From Syngnathus acus (Eukaryota > Chordata > Actinopteri > Syngnathiformes > Syngnathidae), in contig NC_051088.1 of NCBI RefSeq assembly GCF_901709675.1, positions 12,441,693 through 12,505,692 on the forward strand: a stretch of 64,000 nucleotides of DNA. The letters are read 5' to 3'. The notes beneath the pieces are model-generated. The model was not told where the DNA came from, did no database searches, and saw only the letters and a program-made list of their open reading frames with translations. A program made the position numbers and the translations under genes. Below are positions 1 to 14,767 of the stretch, one piece after another (the first letter of the stretch is position 1; the number at the start of each line of letters is the position of its first letter).

Positions 1-1047
1 AGCCACATCCTGCATAAATCAAAACAGTGTGGCTTCATTGGAAAAAAGCATGTCGAGCAACTGAAGTTGTAGGTCAAGCAAGAATGAGTTTCAACAATTA
101 GTGTCCTCACTTCCCAAACACTTACTGAATGTTGTTCAGAAGAAACATGATGAGGTTCATATGCCTCTGTTACAGCTTTCCTTAAAACGTGTTGCAGGTA
201 TCGAATTCAAACATGTAAATATATGCAAAAACAAACAAAAGAGCTTAGCAATTTATCAGTTTGACCATTCTTGTTTTTGCAGTGTATTTAATTGAATACA
301 GACAGAAAGAGATTTACAAAGCCCCATACAAAGGATTATTTATTTAGGATTTTCTTAGGATTTTTTGATTCAAGTTAAATGTACTAAATTTATTTCTATA
401 TTTATCAGTGTTGTCAGAACAAATCATTATTATTGAGTTGAATCTTGTGCCGGAGGAAATAGTCGGGTAACCGTGAAGGGCTCCTTAATTGAGTTGGCCT
501 ACACCGCCACCTAGCGGCTTTGCAAAACATGATGCCAATCCACAGTAGTGAATAACGGAAAGCGTATTTGTATACTTACATTTGTGTTAATATTGTGATA
601 TTTGATAGATGGATAGAAGATATAGCATTTAATGGGTGCTAACACTACCTCACATGCAAACAGCATTAATTAACTTTGTGCTATTTCTGTACTTTGTGAA
701 GTGAAAATTGCTCATAGAACTCAAATCTTGTCAATATGACGTAATACGTCATTTAAATGCTTGCTCATTTACATATTTGCACATAAGTTGCTAAAGAACG
801 TGGAGTTATTGATGCAGTTAGCGGAAATAGCCGTTTATAGAATTCCACATTTTACAACTATAACAGTTGAATTGAATTACAACTCAGGGCATTGTTATGT
901 AATCAGTTCAATGCATTCAATACAACAAAAACGGAATGGGGAATTAAAATAAAATAATATAGAATTAAGTAAATAATAAATAAATAAAAAATTTATAGAA
1001 CGATCCTCTTTTCCAGACAACCAAACGTTTATCGATAATGGCCTCAC

Positions 1048-1242
1048 CTCATCGTCGTGAACCAGCTCCTTCTTCACCACCTTCATGGCATAAACCTGAT
1101 CATTCTTCTTTAAGCGGACCAGCAGCACCTTGGCGTAACTGCCGCGCCCAATAACTCGGATCAAGTCGAAGTCTCCTAACCCCAAAACAAGGCCTTGAGA
1201 CAGCTTGATACCGTCGATTCCGTCCACCACTGATTTAATGTC
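1048..1242 (-). CDS. prkcz: prkcz exon 9, start of the kinase domain
   Basis: The 65-codon exon encodes the glycine loop [11 protein letters not shown], the strand YAMKVVKK with the catalytic Lys, and VHDDE. The donor is GTGAGG. The stretch [13 protein letters not shown] is two residues longer than the SQGLGLQDFDL I recall from mammals. Confidence 0.95.
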
Positions 1243-4200
1243 CTTGGGTGAAGAAGAGAGGACAAGTATGTACAATACACTCATATTTTCAAGAGACAGT
1301 ACATTAACTGGTTCTTATTTGTTTATTTGTCTTTGTGGTGAAATGTTTTTATCTCTTAAACTTCCAGAAAGAATGTTTCTGCAGATTTCCAAGAACCTCC
1401 ACTGTTTGTAATTGTAAGCTTGGGATGATGAGCACTGGTAGAGCTTTTATTTCCCCCAAACTAAAGCCTTGCCAACCTCCTCGTGTAGCATTTGTATTAG
1501 CGCATGGAGTCTTATGCAAACAGTGACTTCTGATACATTCACTCCTGAATGCTATTGCTGATATCACTGACAGTTGTTTGTCAACTTTATAATTCTCATC
1601 ATGTTTGTTGTCAGCTGTTGTTGTTTTCCTTGATGTGCCCTTTCGGCATTTGTTCCAAGTAAAATGTTCTTTCTTTAGGACATTAGAAATAAATTTGCTA
1701 CGGCCAACGTTTGTGCAATGCTCATTGATTTTCTATCTTCTCTCAGCCCTACGTTTGATTTTTTCACCCATAGGACGCTGCCTGCTCATGTTTACATCGT
1801 GAACTTCACAAGCTTAACACAGCAGAAGCAGACATTCTGCAGTATTGGCGGTTTGAGTAATCCAGAAAACACAGCAAAAAAAGCAGAAACTGACATCACT
1901 GGGACAATAATTTTAGGGGAAGATACTTTATAGCACGCTGCTTACCTCCACATCTGTCTCTTCGATTTTGTCCACTGTACAATTGTGTGGTAAATACAGT
2001 CCTGCAATAACAAATACAAACATGAAAAATATTTTTTGTGGCTACATATGTGATTCGCAAATTGGTTACAGGGAGTCCTTAGCTTACAACTGACAGGGTC
2101 AATTTTTTTATTCATGTAAAAACTCTTCTAGGTCATAAAACAATCAAAGGAAAAGCAGCAAGTGCGACAGTAATCGAGTGTGCCCTTTTGTGCCGCAAGC
2201 CACCACTTTCTTTTCTTTTTTTATTTTGTAACCAAACATCTTACTTCCATCTCTGTTCTCTGTGTCATCTAGTGGAAGGTCCACCTCTTCACTCTTTGCA
2301 TCTGAAGGGGGCTCCTGAGATGGCATAGCTGGATCCTGAACAAAAACAAAACTTTGACTAAATAGAGCCCAACCTTCAAATATGTGTATAAACATTGCCT
2401 CGTGTTCACACTGTTACTGTATAACTATGGAAAAACATGTCGGAGAGTCAAAAGCAATGCGTTTTGCATTTAAAGAGGTGCTTGGAACAGTCTACAGGAA
2501 GTGTAACGAATCATTACATTTAATCAGAGGCACTTAAAAAACTCACTGGCTATATGTGAGAAAGAAGTTAGAACTTAGTAATCAAAATGACATTGATCTC
2601 CTTGTCGAGATTTTCTTCAAAGGTTTCATTTGAAATCTGTTTTGGTCTGGAAGCATTAGCAATAGGATGTTTTTGTCACAAGTTAGGTCGATTCTACACC
2701 TGGGAAATTTCTAAATTCAACTACATCGCATAAAACAATCAACCTGAGAAGGAGAGTAGCCATTAAAGGAAGTTGCTGACTTCTAAAGGCTGTAAGCTTT
2801 TTGTAGATATTGAAACTGTTTAACTTGCTCCTATGTCATCCATATTGCCTTCTGTCAGGAATTAACGATAATAAGTGAGAAAAAGTTGAATGCATTTTAA
2901 ATTGTGTTGTATGTCTTTAATCCTGTGTTTTATATAAAATGAAGATGTAGAATGGAATGTGAAAAAAAAAAAACATTACGTAGGGGGATTCAGAGAATTA
3001 ATTTTACTGTACATTAATCAGGATACAGTATATCCACTATATATTTTTAAAAACACTTCTGGTGAGATGAGCCAACAAGACAACTATTTCCGTCGAGACT
3101 GTAAATCGCTGCTTGATAGTCGTCAACTTGATGTGCCGACATAATTGAATACTACACCACTCGCCCTCGGATTGGATGGTGGCCAGTTCAGGGTGTTACA
3201 CTGCCTCTCGCTTAAAAACCAGCTGGGAGTCTCCAGCTCACGCACAACCCGAGTGAGGATAAGCTTATTTGTTTTCAATGTCCCCAATACAGGATTAATA
3301 CAGGAAAAAATCCCACTGCTAGCAGTTATGAAACAGAATCCGAGCGTTGTATCAAACGTACGGAGTTTCCGAACAGATCGGCTACAAAGTGACTCACCAT
3401 AAGCCTTTGGCAGGTCTGAGGGATGAGTCTGTGGCAGCGCTTATGGACCAGCAGTTTGCAGTTGATACACTTGTAGCCTTGCCCGCCAAGCCCCCATATC
3501 CTTTCGCTGCAGAGGCCACAGTAGGCTTTCTGTTTGTCACACACAGGGCAAGAAACAGTAGCGGTTAAAAAGGACAATCACACCGTCAAACATGTATGTA
3601 TTTTATTCTATTTATTCATATTTCATTATTATTATCTTAATTATTATTTTTATTTCTTTCTCTCCTATTTTTGGTTGTAAATTAAGTTCATTCATTCATT
3701 TATTTGTATTATTATTGTACATAATTAACAAGTATGAGGCAAAAAATAGATTGATTTACTGTTCCTTTGAGTCTCACAAAGCTTCAAATGCATGGTTGTG
3801 GTAGACAAACATGCTGTATAATAAAATATACAAAATATAATACATAAAATCGGTTGTCACGGGCGACCGCTGTCTTCTTTTGGTCTGTTAAATAGAAGTG
3901 CAACTGTATGTCTTTTCTTTAAGGCAGGGCCAAATATAGAGGCAAAGATGACACGCCTTCCTTCCTTTATGGGATTACAGCAAAACGTCTTGAGTGCCGT
4001 CCGAGAACATCTTGGCTCAAATGTGATTACATCACAGTGTATATTACGTCATCTGGCAGACAGCAGACTTCAAATAAAATTATGAGGAGAGCCCAGATGT
4101 GATTTCAGATACAAATGTGGAGTGTAAAGCTTAGACGAACTAAAACACAAAGGAGGACACTTTGAAACAGCTTGCTAAGGTGTGCTGCAAATTCTATCAT

Positions 4201-7200
4201 GGTGAGAACATAATATCTAGAATATTCTCAATTTTCATAGCATCAGCATCACCATTGAATGTCGACCACGAGAACAGTGAGAGCAACTTGCCGTGTTAAA
4301 GCGCTTGGCCTGAAAGAGGTGCCCTTTGACCTGGTAGAGTTTCCTCCATCGTCTGGCTCCTCGACGATAGATCGATTCTGGAGGAAGGACGACATGGTTA
4401 AAGAGGAGCGACGTGATGCGATGGTGGAGAAACGTGAGGGCTGAGATGCGCCCAACGACAGGAATGAACAAGCAACAACAGTTTAGCGCTTCCTCAAAGT
4501 GGATTTTGAAAGAAAGTACAGCGTTTGGAAATTCCATCATCACACAACAGTTGTCACTTGTCTCACTTCAAACACCTCTAAAAGGTGAACTTAATTTGAC
4601 CTTATCTGTGTTTTAGTCCATATATTTCTTACGTTTTTTTATGTTGGAGATTTTCAAAATTGCTTCCATTGAAAGCGCACGGCCCTGAAAAAGCTGTTTC
4701 GGGGAAGAACCAGAAATGTAAGTCGGTACTGGTCTGCATGCCGTAATTTGATGGATACCAGGTAGATAGATTTTGGTAGTGTTGCATATACAAAACAATG
4801 ACAAATGATCGCCAGTCCACAAAAATAATCCCATGAACCAGTCCCTGACCACCAGTTGTGGTCTACTTACTACAAACACACACACACACTGTACTCATAA
4901 AAAAAGACGCTGCATCTTTGTTAAGTTCCATTTCTGTATTGATTTAAATACTAAATGGATGATTACAAGTACAGTATATTGTAGATGGACCAAAAGGACA
5001 TGGGGTGACCCGGTTGGTTAAACCACACACCACAAGGATTTGTCCTAGTCATTCACACAAATTATTTAAAAGCCACTTTCCACATGCCACTCACTACTAA
5101 TGGATTCCAGTCTGGTTGGCTATTCTGCGGATGTCCTCCTCCACTTAATCTTTGTTTTCCACATCTGCTGATAATACATGCCTCCTTAAACTTGTAAAAA
5201 TGAATGTATAAAAAAAAATATTACAATTCTCAGATAGTATACATATACCGTATTTTCCGCACCATAAGACGCACTTAAAAGCCCTTAATTTTCTCAAGAA
5301 ACGAAGGTGCGCCTTTTAATAAGGTGCGCCTTTTGTGTGGACTAAATTCCAAACTCTGTACAGTTGTTTTGTGTGGCTTCCGTGTTATACAGACGTAATA
5401 TGAAGACCCGATGAACCAATCAAAGGACATTACGTTTTACGTAGATCGGGGCGATAAACCAATCAGAAGACTGTACGCAACACGTTGAGTACGTACCTCC
5501 ACCGCCATTGAGAAATAAATGCTATTGTTTGTGCAAAGAAAACAGCATTAGGACCCTCTAAAATGGCATCGACAAAGAGACATGTTTACGAGGCACAATT
5601 AGAGCTTTCTGGAAAGCCAGGATCATTGCAGAAGAGCAACGTGACAACGACGAGACGGAACTTAGCATGTTTAAAGGTGAACTTGCCCAACTGTTTAATT
5701 TCGATACAGAAGATGAGGACGGTATGAATATCGATTAATAATTATGTGAGTACAGTAGAGTACAGTAGAATTAAGTACAACCGGACTCATTGTCTTGCTC
5801 CCATTCAATACAAAATAGATCCCGTAATTGAGTCTGCGCCTTTTAACCCGAAGCGCCTTATGGTGCGGAAAATACGGTACATGAAAACACAAAAGCAGAA
5901 GTATATACCACATATTTAAGTTTTGGGGGGAATTCCAAATTGCTAGTGACATCATCCAAAGAAGGAAAAGGATGAAGTAATGCCTTCTAAGAGGTGACCT
6001 ATTACAGCATCACCTTCTTGAGCGCAAGGGACACGTTGCCCTATTTTATAGCTCTTGTCCAAACACAGTAAGAATGCCACAGAAAGAAAAAAAGTCTGAC
6101 AAAATGCAAATGAAAAAAAATACTACACCTCCAGATGCAAGGGTCAGTGCAAATGGTCCTGCCATTTTCTCTTCACAGACTTTCAAGCAGAAGAAACAGC
6201 GGCTGCGATGTCAAAACAGTACACTAGCTTATGGAAGGGGGGGGGCATAGCATGAGAAGAGGGTGGTACTAAGACTACTACTCTCCACAACAGGACATTT
6301 ACAAGGGCTTGACCCATTTCCAGAAATTGTTTCTCTCGTTCACAAACACATGAACCCCTCCCTGATAATGATAATTGTATGGGAGGGGTAGAGTGTGTCT
6401 GTGTGTGTTGAAGAAAGACAGGAAATACCCAATTTTCTGTTATTGAGAGCGGAAGGCTACTGTGAGGGGACATTCTGCGTGATACTATGCAATACCCGTC
6501 ATAAATTACAGATGAGTTATTTGTGGACTCTCACTGTCCCTGCTAATCGACTCCAAAGGTAATTCTTGGGGAAGGAGCCGGAGATGGCTAGGAAAATGTC
6601 CGCCTCACCGAATTTTGGCACCGCCTGTTTGTTCATCATCCTCGGTGAAGCAGCAAATCGCCTGCTCACGAGCAAACAAATGGAGACGTAAAAACAAATA
6701 AAGTGCTTCATGCCTTCTTTCTACCAAATGACATGCAATTATACAATTCCAAACGTAATGGCAATACATGATGTACACTAGGACTTTTTTTTTAACTGAT
6801 ATATTTTGCTCAGAGTCAAAGTCTGTTTCATTTTGTGTTTTGCTGATTGTAAGTCGTTCCAATGCAAAAAAAGCAAACATCCTGCAATTAGGTAATATGC
6901 ATTTGACTTGTATTGGCTGCATACTGTATGTACAAATACTTTGTGCGTGTGTGTGTCTATGCGTGCATGGATATTGATCAGTCTAGCTCTGCTAGAGTTG
7001 CCACAGGGATGAATCAACTGTTTCCATTTCAGCTCATCATCTAATAGAAAACACGTGTCCACACTCGTTAAAAGCAGTGTCATCAGTGTTTACTTGTACG
7101 GAGCCCCTGCTCACTTCCATCACAATATCCATCTGCTATTAAATGGCACCGAACCAACCAAGCACGAAACAAAAACATCCACAGAAACCTTCTCTTAACT

Positions 7201-10200
7201 GTATTATACCCATGTCATAAAAATGTTAGGAATTTGTTTAGAAATGTATGCCTTTAATAAAAAAAAATAGCCAGTCATACTCTATCATTCTCAACATACA
7301 TACAATATACAGTAAATACTCATACATATAAAATATATACTGTAAATATATCAATATATACATGGATACTTTTTAAAATAGTTTTTTAGAGGGCACTCGG
7401 TATCAAACATGGACTATAAAGTAGTAAAAATCTCATTACAAGAGCAAAGATGCACTTGCTGAACACTCCCATACTGCAGTTGCACCATATTGCACACAAG
7501 ATGGCACAAAAGGTTCTGACGAAGTGACAATTTCACCCAAATTCAACTTAGAGGACTATTTTTAGATTCATTGCCGCATCCATTGATCAGCACACATCCT
7601 CTTAGGCAAATAGGCTCTGTTATGACACAACTCTGGAGTGTACACAAACATTTGCTCATTGTAATGTTTCCTTTCATTTGCTACACAAAGTACAGTAGGA
7701 TTGCTTTGCAGAGGAAAGAGGAAAGCAACCCAGGTGAGCCAAAATGTAATTCTATTTGGATTTTGAATGGGAAAACTTTGTAATTTTAATCAGAAAAAAA
7801 AAATACATTTTGTGACAAACAGTCCTGGAAAATTTATGACATGGCCCATAGACTCCAATGATTCATCATGATCCTGAAATGGAAAGTGCTAAAAAAATAA
7901 TAATAAATTGAGTCTTTATTGGTACAAACTTGAAGGACAAAAATTTAGTCTTGATCAAGTAGTATGTCATTTTTTAGGGCAATAAAGAAACTCCGAACTG
8001 ACCTTTATACCCCCAAACTGAATGGATTTAAAAAATAAAAAAAATTGATAAAGGTTTTGCTTATTTTATAAACAGGCACATGCAGAGCTGTGCTCTCCCA
8101 AGCAAACATAAGCTCGGACACATTTGTGTCTTTTTGCTTCGCCAATCTTACACAGGGGAGGTTGAGCAAGCATTTTCTGCATTCCTTCCCGGTGACGTGG
8201 AGGCTGTTTTCTAGGATTGACCAACAGAAGTATCGCTATAACCTCTAACCTTTTTTCTTTATCATCACTGTATAACCAAACAGGAGGTATCACTCTCTGC
8301 TTTTCACTCTTCATGTACACTGTGACAAAAGGTTGTATTATACAAAATAAGATTTATTTTTAAAGACTTCTGCAGAAACAATAACTGGGCGTCAACGCAC
8401 GCCCTGGACATGGTTCACACATTTTGCCAGGGGCCCTGAGAGAAAGCACATAAGTAAGTAAGGCTTCAAGAAACTGAATGAGATTAGTTGACTATATAAC
8501 TAAAACATGTTGTATATTGAGCAGAAAAATACTGACTGGAAAATAATTAAAACAGAAATCTAGATTCATATAAAAGGTGAGGTTACCCCCAATTTTTCTA
8601 TCCATGTTGTATGTGTCCTCATTAGTCTAAACATGGCATTCTGGTTGATATTGCATTTGTGTAATATGGGTTCAGCAGCAATAGTTAACGTATTTTTATC
8701 CACCTCAGGGGCGGCCATTTTGCCACTTGCTGTTGACTGAAAATGACATCACATTTGCCCGGTCTCAGGTCACAACCAATCACGGCTAAACTGGTGAGCT
8801 GTGATGTCATTTTCAAATCGACGGCAAGTGGCAAAATGGCCGCCCCCTGAAATGGATAAAAAGAGGTGGATTTTTACCATTTGATTCTTATTGCACAAAC
8901 GAAACATTACAGAACATATTACAACCAAAATGTGGGGGTTTGACTTTAAAACGGCGAAATAAATATTTTAGGTCATGTACAATAAAAACAAAAAATTCTA
9001 AATAATATGCTAGTGAATTAAAGTTTTCACTTTTTCTTTGTAATAATTAATTACCCATGCGATAATATCTGTTTGCAAAACATGCCTTACACTGACGTGA
9101 GGGATAGAGCTGTTCACTGGATGAGCTTCAAATAGTGAGCTCATAAACTGCTCCCCGAGAGGCTGCCACATCATGGGCAACCCATTCAGACGTGTCAGAG
9201 AGAAAAAGGACGGCCTGTGAGATAAATGAAGTGCAATCCATAAAGCTGAACACAACAGAGAATTGCATAATAGCGATTGCCTTCACATGAAATGATCGCT
9301 CTCTAAAAGCTCTCTACTTGCCAAACAAAGACAGTTCTTAACTATTATGTGCATAGTTTCTTTATCAGGTCACACATACTATGACCCAAATTCAAAGAGT
9401 AAACCGCACCAGTCGCTTTACTTAAAGCTTTACTTCCAACCCAGTTAGTTAAAATAGAAAAAGGGGTGACAACATCGGGGCCAATCATAATGCACAGACT
9501 CAGACATGCAAGCTGGCCAACAACAGCTAAATTCCACTCAGAGAAAACTGTGTCTAATGTATAAATATATATCACACTTAATTAACACAATCTAAATAAA
9601 GATGAGCAACACTGTTAATTTCTATGTATACATTTTAGTCATTTGTGCCAGCCACCATCAATTTAGACCCAAGCAGAAAAGAAAGATCTTGTGTGTTTGG
9701 ATTCGGTGGGATTTTAGTGAAACATGTTCAATATATTAATCACAATTAGAAAGAGAGAGTGATTATGACAACACTCTTTATTTTCTGTCTTTCTTGTCTG
9801 GTTCAATTCATTCATATCTGCTATTTAGATGATTATCACAATTTTATTCATAATTGATTTCTTGTTTTTTCAGAATGTTTTATTTTTTGCAGTTTAAACA
9901 CTTATTTAAAGGTTTATTTGAAGAATTGTTTTCTTGACAGCCATTTTGGAATCTGTGTCATCGGTATTGGATGCCCATCAGAAGGAAAGAGCTGTGATTG
10001 AATTAGTTGGTTAGGGAAGGAGAGCCGACCACGAAACATTTTCAACATGTTGCAAAATGCGTATAGGGAACCTGCAATAGGCTACAAGTATTAAAACTAT
10101 AAACAGTGAAAATATCTGGTGGAGTAAGTTATTAAATTAAATTAAATTGGACTCATTACTTTTTGGCTGCCCCTCTAATTTGATTTTGCTCCACAAGACA

Positions 10201-13200
10201 ATTGTGTAAACACAAAATTAACCTCAACATAAATCTAAACACAAAAAGTAATGTAATATTCCAAGGTGTTTCTAAATATGATTCTTCTTAACACGTCTGA
10301 CTGCCTCATCGCCAGTCACGCACTGTTCAGCTGTTCACAGCACAACAGCAGGCCAGCTTGTTGCCAAGCAACAGTACACTGCTAGACACCACAAAAATTG
10401 CCTCAAAAACCATAAAAACATGAATTACGTCCCATTCAATATTCACGTTTATATTTGAGAATTATTTGTATTTGTCTTCAAGGTAATCAACTTCTAAGCA
10501 CAATAATGAACATCAGGATTTACTCACTGGTTCTTCAATTCATTCGATTTTCTTAATAAGAGTCTTGCATGTTCACTCACTTACACATTTTGTTTCTAGT
10601 TCACCTATGAAAACAAAACTTTAATCTAGGATTAAGCGGGAACAGTGCCACAACAGCACTAAACAAATATAACTTGCTTTCTTTATTTGTCAAAGCAGGC
10701 ATACATCTCCTGCTGGCTCACATAACGCCAAAACATATACGCTTCAAATAGGCAGTTATTCAATAATATTAATCCAGTTGCTCTTGAACCTGACAACCGA
10801 TAGAAATCCATCTTGAAAATGGACGGCATCTTCGCTATACAACAAATAGGAAGTCTTCCTACTGCTAGATACAGAGTTAAAAATGATGCTGCCGCTGCTT
10901 TGAGCAGTTCAACAAATCATCTGCATGGCAACTGGATCATCCAAGCAATTAGTGGCAGAGGCCAATCATTTGAGTGGCATTGACATTGCTTGAGCGCTGC
11001 GTGGATGTTTGCAGAGCAATGTATGTACGCAAAGCGGTTGAATTTAAAAAAAGAGGCGGAATATATAATGCACCAAAAAAAAAAAATCAAACGTCAACTT
11101 TTAACATCCCATTTTTACAATCTTAAAGAGTCCTACATTGGAAAGTGATAACTAGTCGTGTCCTACTTAGGAAAAGATGTCCTGGTTGTGTTTCTGTATA
11201 GCACAGCTAAAGGCCTGTTTAAAAAAAAAAAAAAAAAAAAAACAGCGAGAGGAGTGCTGTCATAGTGTGCCTCTGTCATTTCCAAATGGTTTATTCTGGT
11301 GTATACACAAAGCACAGCGTGTTCGGGGTAGAACAATGGCTCTCTGCTGTGCCACAGTCAAAGCTTCAATAACAAAACCACCATTGACACATTCTGCTCT
11401 GTGGTGAAAGCTTTACAGGTGGCAAAATGGTCTACGGCTCAGTCAGACAGTTGCGTCATCACTGTTCTCCAATCCTGACAGAAAATGCCACCACACATTC
11501 TAGTTCAGTTGTGGAGAATTCACAAACAAAGAATCTAATGCAGATTACACATCCAGTTCATTGAAATAATAAATAGTAGCAAAAAAGGTAACTTAGTAGA
11601 ATCATTTAGGAAAACTCACAGCTCTGAGAACAGATGAATACTCATGGTGACATTATGAATCTTATACGGTATCTTTATCATTTCATGATAGGGCTTGGCA
11701 GTTTACAGCTAACAGAAGCAGAAGCTACAAAAGATAAACAAAGCAAATTGAATGAAGAGATGCTGCATGGACGCAATTCACACTGAATGCAATTTGCCAT
11801 GCTAAAATTGAAACACATTCATCATGTGAGTCTGGGTGAGTCAAAAATTCATCCTCAAATCTAATTCACTAATGCTCTTGGTGAAACGTGGCCCTAGAAT
11901 TCAGCTTTGTTGATGTGCTTCTGCTGTGATGAATCACCCAATTGTGATTACAATTGGTTACAATCTTCTATGGATTTATTTAGTTTGATATACAACTACC
12001 AATTAAATAGTAAAATATATTACCTATGTGGTGCATAATTGAAAACTTTTTCAACTTTAGAGTATTGTAAAATAAAAAAAAACGATGGGCGGAAAAACTC
12101 TATTGTCTTTCAAATATTGTGTAGCAAAATTGCGAGCTTCTGAATTCTTCAGCAGCAGTGACACAAATACGTGGGTGTGCTGCAGTGCAGCAGGGACGAC
12201 TGACACCTCACAAAAACACTCTTGCTATTTCTCGAGCTGGAGAGTCTTGTAAGTTGAGTTGGTGAGTGTTATGGGCGTGGAATCTGGCTGCACGTTCATC
12301 AAGTCTCATTAGCCGTGACCACAAATGACGACTGACGTACGGCATTTCAATTGCCACCGACTGAGCAGCTCATTTGCAAGTTGAGCAATCCAGCACGGCG
12401 AGGGGATTATTCTGGAAAGGATTTTCTGCTGCTAACACCAAGAAAAAGGAATTTTGTAAGAAGCTAAACAAACTCAATACAGAAAATCTAAATCTGTGTG
12501 CTATAGCAAGAGGTTACGGCAGACATTTTGTCCTGCACTGTGACCTACTATCGAGTGAAACTGACGTCAAAAGACCAAACCCAGAAACCAGGTGAACGGT
12601 TGACTATATAATCGCGAGGGCGCTTTGATTGAATTTCAGAAGAAACTTTGCGATTGGACGGCAGATGGAGGATGGAAGATACCCCTTTCTAGAATAACCA
12701 GTGTACAATCCAATGTCAACTAAAAAACAGCCTGAGATAAAGCCGATTCTGCACAGACCAACAGGGACAAGAGTTGAAGGAGAACCACTTTCCCAAACCT
12801 GGAGCACTTCATTTCATGAAAGGGACTTTTATGGTGTTTTAACTAACATTGTACAGCATCACACGCTGTAAAAAATGCTGCCCACTCGGCATCCATTGTA
12901 GCCTTGTTATTCTAGAAAGGGGATTCCATCTGGGTGGTCCTTTCTCAAGAGTTGTCACCCACGTCACCGGGAATCCCTTTGACGCTTTTTGTGATTATGG
13001 GCGACACAAATATCTGATTTGACTTAACATGAGGGTTTTCTAAAGAAATTAAAGGCTGCTGAATTGATAGGATATGATGGAATGATCACAGTTTAACAAT
13101 TCTAAACATTACATGTAATTCAATAAAGCAGTATGTTATGGATGGATTGATATTCAATCTTCTCTTAATTTAAAATAATATTGATCTCAATAGGTTTAGG

Positions 13201-14731
13201 TATGTTTGGTGACCAGCGATTTTTCCATGCCTGAATTGAACAAAGTAAAATGGGAGGAGGGCACCAAAATGCAGGCATATCAGATTGGTGCATACAGTAT
13301 TGATTCAGTTTCTCAAAAATGTTTTCAGCACATTCATATTTTCATGTAACTGAACCGAGAGAACAAGCATTGTATTGAATAAGACTAAGGTTACACATCA
13401 GAGTAAAAAAAAAAAATGCTTATCTTGGACAATATGAGGCCAAGTTGAAAAAGGTTTCCGTTTCAGAAGCTGTGAAAGGGCTTCATTCAGTCAATTAATA
13501 GTCCCTCTACAATCCTCCTCCCTCCTTGTCTGGCTTCTAGGTGTGCCTCGAATCTGCCTGACTAAAATAGGTCATCACAGGGACACTTTGACACTTAAGC
13601 TCTGTGATGCATGAAGGATGGCCCCCCGACTCGAGGTCTGTCCTCCACCCCAATGCCTTTTCAATCACACATAAAGCGTTTGCCATTATCTGTGCGGACG
13701 TCGCTCATTGCAGGTTTCCGAACAAACAATCAGACGCTACAATTAAATAAAGTGGCGTGTGGATAAAGCCTCCTCTTTCTCTAATGCTGGGCCATGCTGT
13801 GGCATGTCATTAAAAAGCACTTTTGACATTTGTCATTGACATCATGTTAGTTAAATCATTAACTCAACAAAAACATAACACGCCTTGAATTGGTAATAGG
13901 AGTTAATAATAGGGAGGGGCAAGTCGCAATATTAAGGACCGGCCTTATTTTAAGGCTTAAAATAAGGCCGGTCCTTAATATTGGTATTTTAATATACCTT
14001 AAAATTTAAGGTATCGGGTACTCGTAGAGGCTGACGATACTGGCCAAGGCAAAAAATATATAAATAATTAGATTTAACCCTCCTCAGCAGTAGGTGTCAC
14101 CATATTGCAATAGTTTGGTGAATAATTTAGAAGGAAAGGTCTTTGTTCGCATTTTTTGTCATTGTGTTCTTTTTATCAAACGTACGAGAGGTATCTGTAC
14201 TCTGTACTGGTGAGTACTGGTACTGGGGGGAAAAAAAGTCCTACCTGTAGACAATATTCTAGCCTAGAAAGTTGTTGTAAAGATGTTTTTTTTACTTCCA
14301 GGGCTTTGGTTCCAGTTTCAATCCAGTGACTAATTTCTTTTATCACATTACATAATAGTGTTGCTACAGATGGCAGGTTGTGCAGGTTCTTATTATAATA
14401 CTGCATTCAACAAATAGGATGCATATCTGCTTTTGTATATTTTGTTTGTCGCATTTGTAACTTGTGGTTGGGTAGCTATTCCAGAAAGTGTTTTCTGCAG
14501 TATAAAATATTACTACAAGGTTAGTGTCCAGTAAGGAAAGCTGTAATGTCCTCAATAATATAATGAATAAATATTAAAGTTCATTTTCAAGCCAAACTGC
14601 AAATCAGCACCAAAACGTTTATGTTAGCTTATTTGTTATTAGCTTGTCACTGTTGCCCTTCAAAGTCAAGAGTTGCAATAGGCCAGAACCAAAAAGAGGA
14701 CATTTATTATTTGGCAGTCTCAGAAACACAC

Positions 14732-14767
<36 letters not shown>

